A stretch of DNA of 10,307 nucleotides from CBDUBH01 sp965365345 (GTDB lineage Bacteria > Bacteroidota > Ignavibacteria > Ignavibacteriales > SURF-24), in the NCBI GenBank assembly GCA_965365345.1, contig CBDUBH010000109.1, positions 1 through 10,307 of the forward strand, written 5' to 3'. The position numbers and the translations under genes were made by a program. The notes beneath the pieces were generated by a model. That model saw only the letters and a list, made by a program, of their open reading frames with translations, made no database searches and had not been told where the DNA came from. How positions within the stretch are numbered: position 1 is the first letter of the stretch; the number at the start of each line of letters is the position of its first letter. Positions 7,510 through 10,307 of this stretch are shown here, in pieces.

Positions 7510-8217
7510 TCAGTATTGATATTTTTTAGATAAATAAACTAAAGTAAAAAGCCACATCAAACCGATGAAAATTCCGGCAAAAATATCCGAAGGCCAATGC
7601 GTTCCCAAAACCAATCTTGAAATTGAAATTGTTAAAATTATCATAGTGCAAAGTAAAAAAACAATTACCTTTTCAATAAAAGATTTTGATGCTTTTCCCC
7701 ACAAGTAAAAAAGATATCCAAAGATTGCTGTAGATAATGCCGCATGTCCTGATGGAAATGAATGAAGTTGCGGTGCTGCAATTCCGGCTTCAATAAAATC
7801 GGGACGCGCCCTGTTCCAGGAAAGCCAGCCGATTAAAACAATTAAACTTACCATTGCGATTGATGAGATTACGTTCAATGATTGCAACGGCTTATTTTTA
7901 TATAGCGAAATTATTGCCGCTGTAAATACAACAGGAATAAGGAAAACCGAATTGCCGGGAGTTTCAAGCCAAATTGCGTAATCGAATTTTATAGGAGAAT
8001 ATTCAACAATTAAATTCAGAATTTCTATTTCGCTTGAATTTTCCGAATAACTTTTAAAAATTATCATTCCGATGGAAAAAATTATTGTGCAAATAATCCA
8101 CGCAATCGTTAAATCAATAAGCCATTTTTTCCAAATCGTTTCTGGAATTTTTTGAAATTCTTCTTTGTATTTATTTTTTAATTGTTTAATCCAAACAGGA
8201 AAAACCGCTTTGCTCAT
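7510..8217 (-). CDS. PAP2-family membrane phosphatase (lipid-phosphate type)
   Basis: A 235-residue integral membrane protein with about six hydrophobic segments (near 33-54, 89-106, 116-133, 158-174, 183-199 and 209-230). The family removes phosphate from lipid phosphates such as phosphatidic acid, phosphatidylglycerophosphate or undecaprenyl pyrophosphate. Motif C2 is SFPSGHAA (His158), and motif C3 is SRLVLGTHWPSD with Arg201, the nucleophilic His207 and Asp211. Motif C1 reads WLSWNRARP (131-139): the Arg-Pro end is kept, but the usual phosphate-binding Lys is replaced by Trp131. The catalytic histidines are intact, so activity is still likely with altered substrate contacts. ATG at 8217, with a weak GGA eight bases upstream. 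A strong terminator separates it from the gene upstream, so it probably has its own promoter in the 81-bp gap, which I could not place. Exact substrate unknown. Confidence 0.93.
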   Translation of the reverse strand: MSKAVFPVWIKQLKNKYKEEFQKIPETIWKKWLIDLTIAWIICTIIFSIGMIIFKSYSENSSEIEILNLIVEYSPIKFDYAIWLETPGNSVFLIPVVFTAAIISLYKNKPLQSLNVISSIAMVSLIVLIGWLSWNRARPDFIEAGIAAPQLHSFPSGHAALSTAIFGYLFYLWGKASKSFIEKVIVFLLCTMIILTISISRLVLGTHWPSDIFAGIFIGLMWLFTLVYLSKKYQY

Positions 8218-8243
8218 TTTTCAAATCCATATTTAAAATAAAA

Positions 8244-8266
8244 ATGCCGTATTTTAAATACGGCAT
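8244..8266 (-). terminator. Intrinsic terminator after the outer-membrane barrel gene
   Basis: A 23-base perfect palindrome: arms ATGCCGTATTT and AAATACGGCAT of 11 bp around one central base (in practice a G/C-rich stem with an A/T loop). On the minus strand it is followed by TTTTATTTTAAAT, a good T-run. It lies 32 bp after the stop of the leftward gene ending at 8299 and before the PAP2 start, so it ends that transcript. Confidence 0.85.
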
Positions 8267-8298
8267 ATAATTTCAAAATAAAATTATTTTCGAAAAAA

Positions 8299-9663
8299 TC
8301 ATTTTGAATTTACACTCAAAGGATAAACAAATGAAATTCGCGGCTCAATTCTTCTTTGCGGTTCGTAGCGTATAATTCTTTTATCTGCATCGCGAACCGG
8401 CGAAAAAGTCCAATTGTAAACCATCGAAACTAAAATGTAAGGAATTGGTTTGTATCCGATTTCGCTGTATAAATATGATCGGTCATCTAATTTAAAAAGA
8501 TCTTCTTCATTTTCAATTCTGATTTTATCATAACCAAGTCGCAAAAGAAAAGATGCATCAGCAGGAGAAATATCAGTGCTTAAATGTAAAATTCCGCTGT
8601 TGGCTTTATCATCCAATCTTTGATAACTTCCCAAAATATCAAATGTATTTAATATCTGAATAAAAAGTTCACCGTAATATCCGTTTCCGATTGATTGCAT
8701 ATTTTTTAGCACTGCTGCTTTACTGAAATTTCCGGTGAAGTATGAATTTGAACTGTTCGGATCAACTGAAATTCTTTCGATCTCATAAAATGAATTGAAA
8801 TAGCCCGGCAAATAATTTTCGCCGTTAAATCTTCTTTCAAATTTTGTTTTTACCGTTGCAAGTCCAACTCCCGAAAAATCAAACATAAATCCTAAAGCAG
8901 TTCCGCTTCCGAAATCAACAATTTTTGCATAATCAAAATACGGAGTGAATTTGAAAAATTGTGAAAGTCTAATAGGCAAACCTAAATCCAATCCAACAAC
9001 TTCCATTATTCCTTTATCTTCAATAATTTGCAATTTATTTGAAGATGAATCGAAAGCGACTTGTGTAATTCCGGCATAATCGTTAAAATCCGCAGCGTAA
9101 GATGAGCCGATTTCCAAATTGCTGATAACCGGAATTTCAGCAGCGGGCGTAAATTTCAAAGGGCGAACATAACCGCGAACTCCGGCAACGCCTTTTCTTG
9201 CTAAATTTCCGTAAACAATTTCAAATCCGTAATTTTCAAAATCCCAGTCAAATTCAAATCCAATTCCTTTTGAATCAAAACTCGGACTGTTATTGTAAAG
9301 ATTCATAATGCTGCCGTGCCCTAAGGTAGCGTAATCAAGCGCGCCGAATCTTACATAAAAAGGATCTTGTTTATGTCCGTATCTAACGTAACGGATTATG
9401 CTTAAATAATCGGCAACTTCGTCAAAACTTTCAGTGCGAAGAGTTCCCTGATTATCATATTCCAAAAGTAAATTTATTCCTAATCCGAAATTTGCAATAG
9501 AGATTTCAGGTTTAAAGAAAATTGAATAATGAGGTTTACCATCAATCCAGGTCATTCCCAAACCGCCGCCTATTGGGCCTCCATCGGGACCACGATAATA
9601 GCCGTGATTTTGGGCAAAGCCCGTGCCGAATAAAACAAGTAAAAATAAAAATAATTTTTTCAT
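8299..9663 (-). CDS. Probable outer-membrane beta-barrel protein of unknown role
   Basis: A 454-residue protein with a clear signal peptide (MKKLFLFLLVLFGTGFAQ). The mature part has many short alternating stretches typical of membrane beta-strands, for example FGLGINLLLEYD, YGFEIVYGNLARKG, SFLLRLGYDKIRI and YILVSMVYNWTFSP. Loops between them are polar, rich in Asp, Asn, Ser and Gly. It ends with a strand-like PRISFVYPLSVNSK, close to but not the classic terminal Phe. The start of the mature part is Gly-rich (GYYRGPDGGPIGGGLG). I do not recognise a named family or any enzymatic motif. The ATG at 9663 gives the signal peptide; an AGG lies eight bases upstream. It is transcribed alone as far as can be seen: a 336-bp gap precedes it and an intrinsic terminator follows. 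Transport or a structural outer-membrane role is inference; the barrel call is moderate to good. Confidence 0.75.
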   Translation of the reverse strand: MKKLFLFLLVLFGTGFAQNHGYYRGPDGGPIGGGLGMTWIDGKPHYSIFFKPEISIANFGLGINLLLEYDNQGTLRTESFDEVADYLSIIRYVRYGHKQDPFYVRFGALDYATLGHGSIMNLYNNSPSFDSKGIGFEFDWDFENYGFEIVYGNLARKGVAGVRGYVRPLKFTPAAEIPVISNLEIGSSYAADFNDYAGITQVAFDSSSNKLQIIEDKGIMEVVGLDLGLPIRLSQFFKFTPYFDYAKIVDFGSGTALGFMFDFSGVGLATVKTKFERRFNGENYLPGYFNSFYEIERISVDPNSSNSYFTGNFSKAAVLKNMQSIGNGYYGELFIQILNTFDILGSYQRLDDKANSGILHLSTDISPADASFLLRLGYDKIRIENEEDLFKLDDRSYLYSEIGYKPIPYILVSMVYNWTFSPVRDADKRIIRYEPQRRIEPRISFVYPLSVNSK

Positions 9664-9999
9664 TTGCGCCGCCTAAAAGTTCAAAACAAAATTCTTTCAA
9701 TTTTGAAATTATCGAGAATTTTTCCGGATTATTTACTGGTAGAAAATTTTTGAATGAAAGAATTCAGATCGAAAGAATTTTTCGGGATAATTATTTTCCG
9801 GAATAAATTTGAAAACAAAATTATGAAAAAGATTTATAATTTTTCAAAAATCCTTTTAAATATTTTTATTTCCCTAATCTTTTTAAAAATATTGAAATTA
9901 AATCCCGGATTATAATTATCGTATATAAAATTTTGAAAAGAACAAAATTATTTTGGTCATTGTAAAAAAGTTAACCTGAAGATTAAAATAAACAAGTGA
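9664..9999. other. 336-bp gap upstream of the barrel gene, no supported gene
   Basis: Very AT-rich. It must hold the promoter of the leftward barrel gene and the end of the LytM gene transcript. I see no convincing -35/-10 pair. It contains an imperfect direct repeat: AGAATTTTTCCGGATTATT at 9715-9733 and AGAATTTTTCGGGATAATT at 9774-9792 (17 of 19 bases equal, 59 bp apart). A small palindrome CAAAATTATTTTG lies at 9943-9955. A 30-codon plus-strand reading frame at 9823-9915 is probably chance. Confidence 0.4.
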
Positions 10000-10307
10000 T
10001 TATTTTCGGGAGAGCCAAACTTCCGGGTTTTGATAATTTCTTTCGATCCATAATTCGAAATGAAGAACAAAGCCTTCCAGACTTTCTCCGACTTTGCCGA
10101 CTAAAGCGCCTTCGTCAATGTTATCGCCTTCTTTAACGAATATCTCGGCAAGATGTCCGTAAACGCTTCTAAAGCCGTTTCTATGCGTTATAATGATTAC
10201 GCTGCCGTAACCCGGGACCCAATTTATTGCGGAAATTTCTCCGGAGGTTACGGAATAAACATTCAGATCATTTCCTGCGCGAATGTCAATTCCGTAATTT
10301 AAAGTTA
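10000..10307 (-). CDS. EnvC-like LytM/M23 domain protein, C-terminal part only
   Basis: The last 101 codons and stop (TAA at 10000-10002) of a leftward gene entering from the right edge. The visible text is a near-complete LytM domain: NYGIDIRAG, GEISAINWVPGYGSVIIITH, FRSVYGHLAEIFVKEGDNID, VGKVGE and VLHFELWIERN, ending NPEVWLSRK. The GYGSVIII and YGHL blocks and the ending xPxxWL match the murein hydrolase activator EnvC group closely. Active M23 zinc peptidases need HxxxD and HxH. Here the first His is Asn (NYGID) and the first His of HxH is Val (VLH), so two of the zinc ligands are absent. It is therefore likely an activator or binding domain instead of an endopeptidase, acting in the periplasm on amidases. 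The N-terminal coiled coil expected of EnvC lies outside the window. No overlap with the next gene, which starts 336 bp downstream. Confidence 0.85.
   Translation of the reverse strand, partial: TLNYGIDIRAGNDLNVYSVTSGEISAINWVPGYGSVIIITHRNGFRSVYGHLAEIFVKEGDNIDEGALVGKVGESLEGFVLHFELWIERNYQNPEVWLSRK

Noticed and set aside
9522..9806. A 94-codon plus-strand frame overlapping the start of the barrel gene.
   Set aside because: It is mostly antisense to a gene with a clear signal peptide and has no domain, signal or ribosome site.
9823..9915. A 30-codon plus-strand reading frame with a basic start and a hydrophobic middle (MKKIYNFSKILLNIFISLIF...), looking like a tiny membrane peptide.
   Set aside because: No ribosome site or promoter is visible, and in such AT-rich DNA Lys/Ile/Leu/Phe-rich frames of this length are expected by chance.

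Overview
The window is AT-rich DNA (roughly one third G+C by eye) from a Gram-negative bacterium. Its features include several proteins with signal peptides ending in F-A-Q or F-S-Q, start codons mostly preceded by A-rich sequence instead of a strong Shine-Dalgarno, Bacteroidota-type signal peptidases with a large insertion, an outer-membrane barrel and a secreted subtilase. Together these fit the Bacteroidota/Ignavibacteriota/Chlorobiota group, with Ignavibacteria the best guess. This placement is inferred from protein style, with no database comparison.

Positions 1-4323 form a leftward block. It begins at a good sigma-70-like promoter (4351-4379) and reads lepA (elongation factor 4), then two tandem, diverged type I signal peptidase genes, then the 5' part of a secreted subtilisin-like protease that runs off the left edge. 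lepA-lepB is a classic pairing; the second lepB copy is the extra. Both lepB copies use non-ATG starts (TTG and GTG).

A rightward block follows (4500-7285). First is a secreted protein that joins a metallophosphoesterase-like fold lacking its metal ligands to a C-terminal PQQ/WD-like beta-propeller. Next is a 305-bp gap carrying a REP/MITE-like composite repeat, and then a HAD-family phosphatase. A further copy of the repeat hairpin lies in the convergent gap that follows.

Positions 7510-10307 are leftward again: a membrane PAP2 phosphatase, a clear intrinsic terminator, a probable outer-membrane beta-barrel protein, a 336-bp gap without a supported gene, and the C-terminal end of an EnvC-like LytM/M23 protein without the usual zinc ligands.

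Most of the products act in or across the envelope: signal peptide cleavage, secreted protease, outer-membrane protein, lipid-phosphate phosphatase and murein hydrolase control. I see no CRISPR array, tRNA, rRNA, transposase gene, phage gene or defence cluster. The region looks mostly like ordinary chromosomal core. The most unusual items are the pseudo-phosphoesterase/propeller fusion, the repeat element and the tandem signal peptidases.
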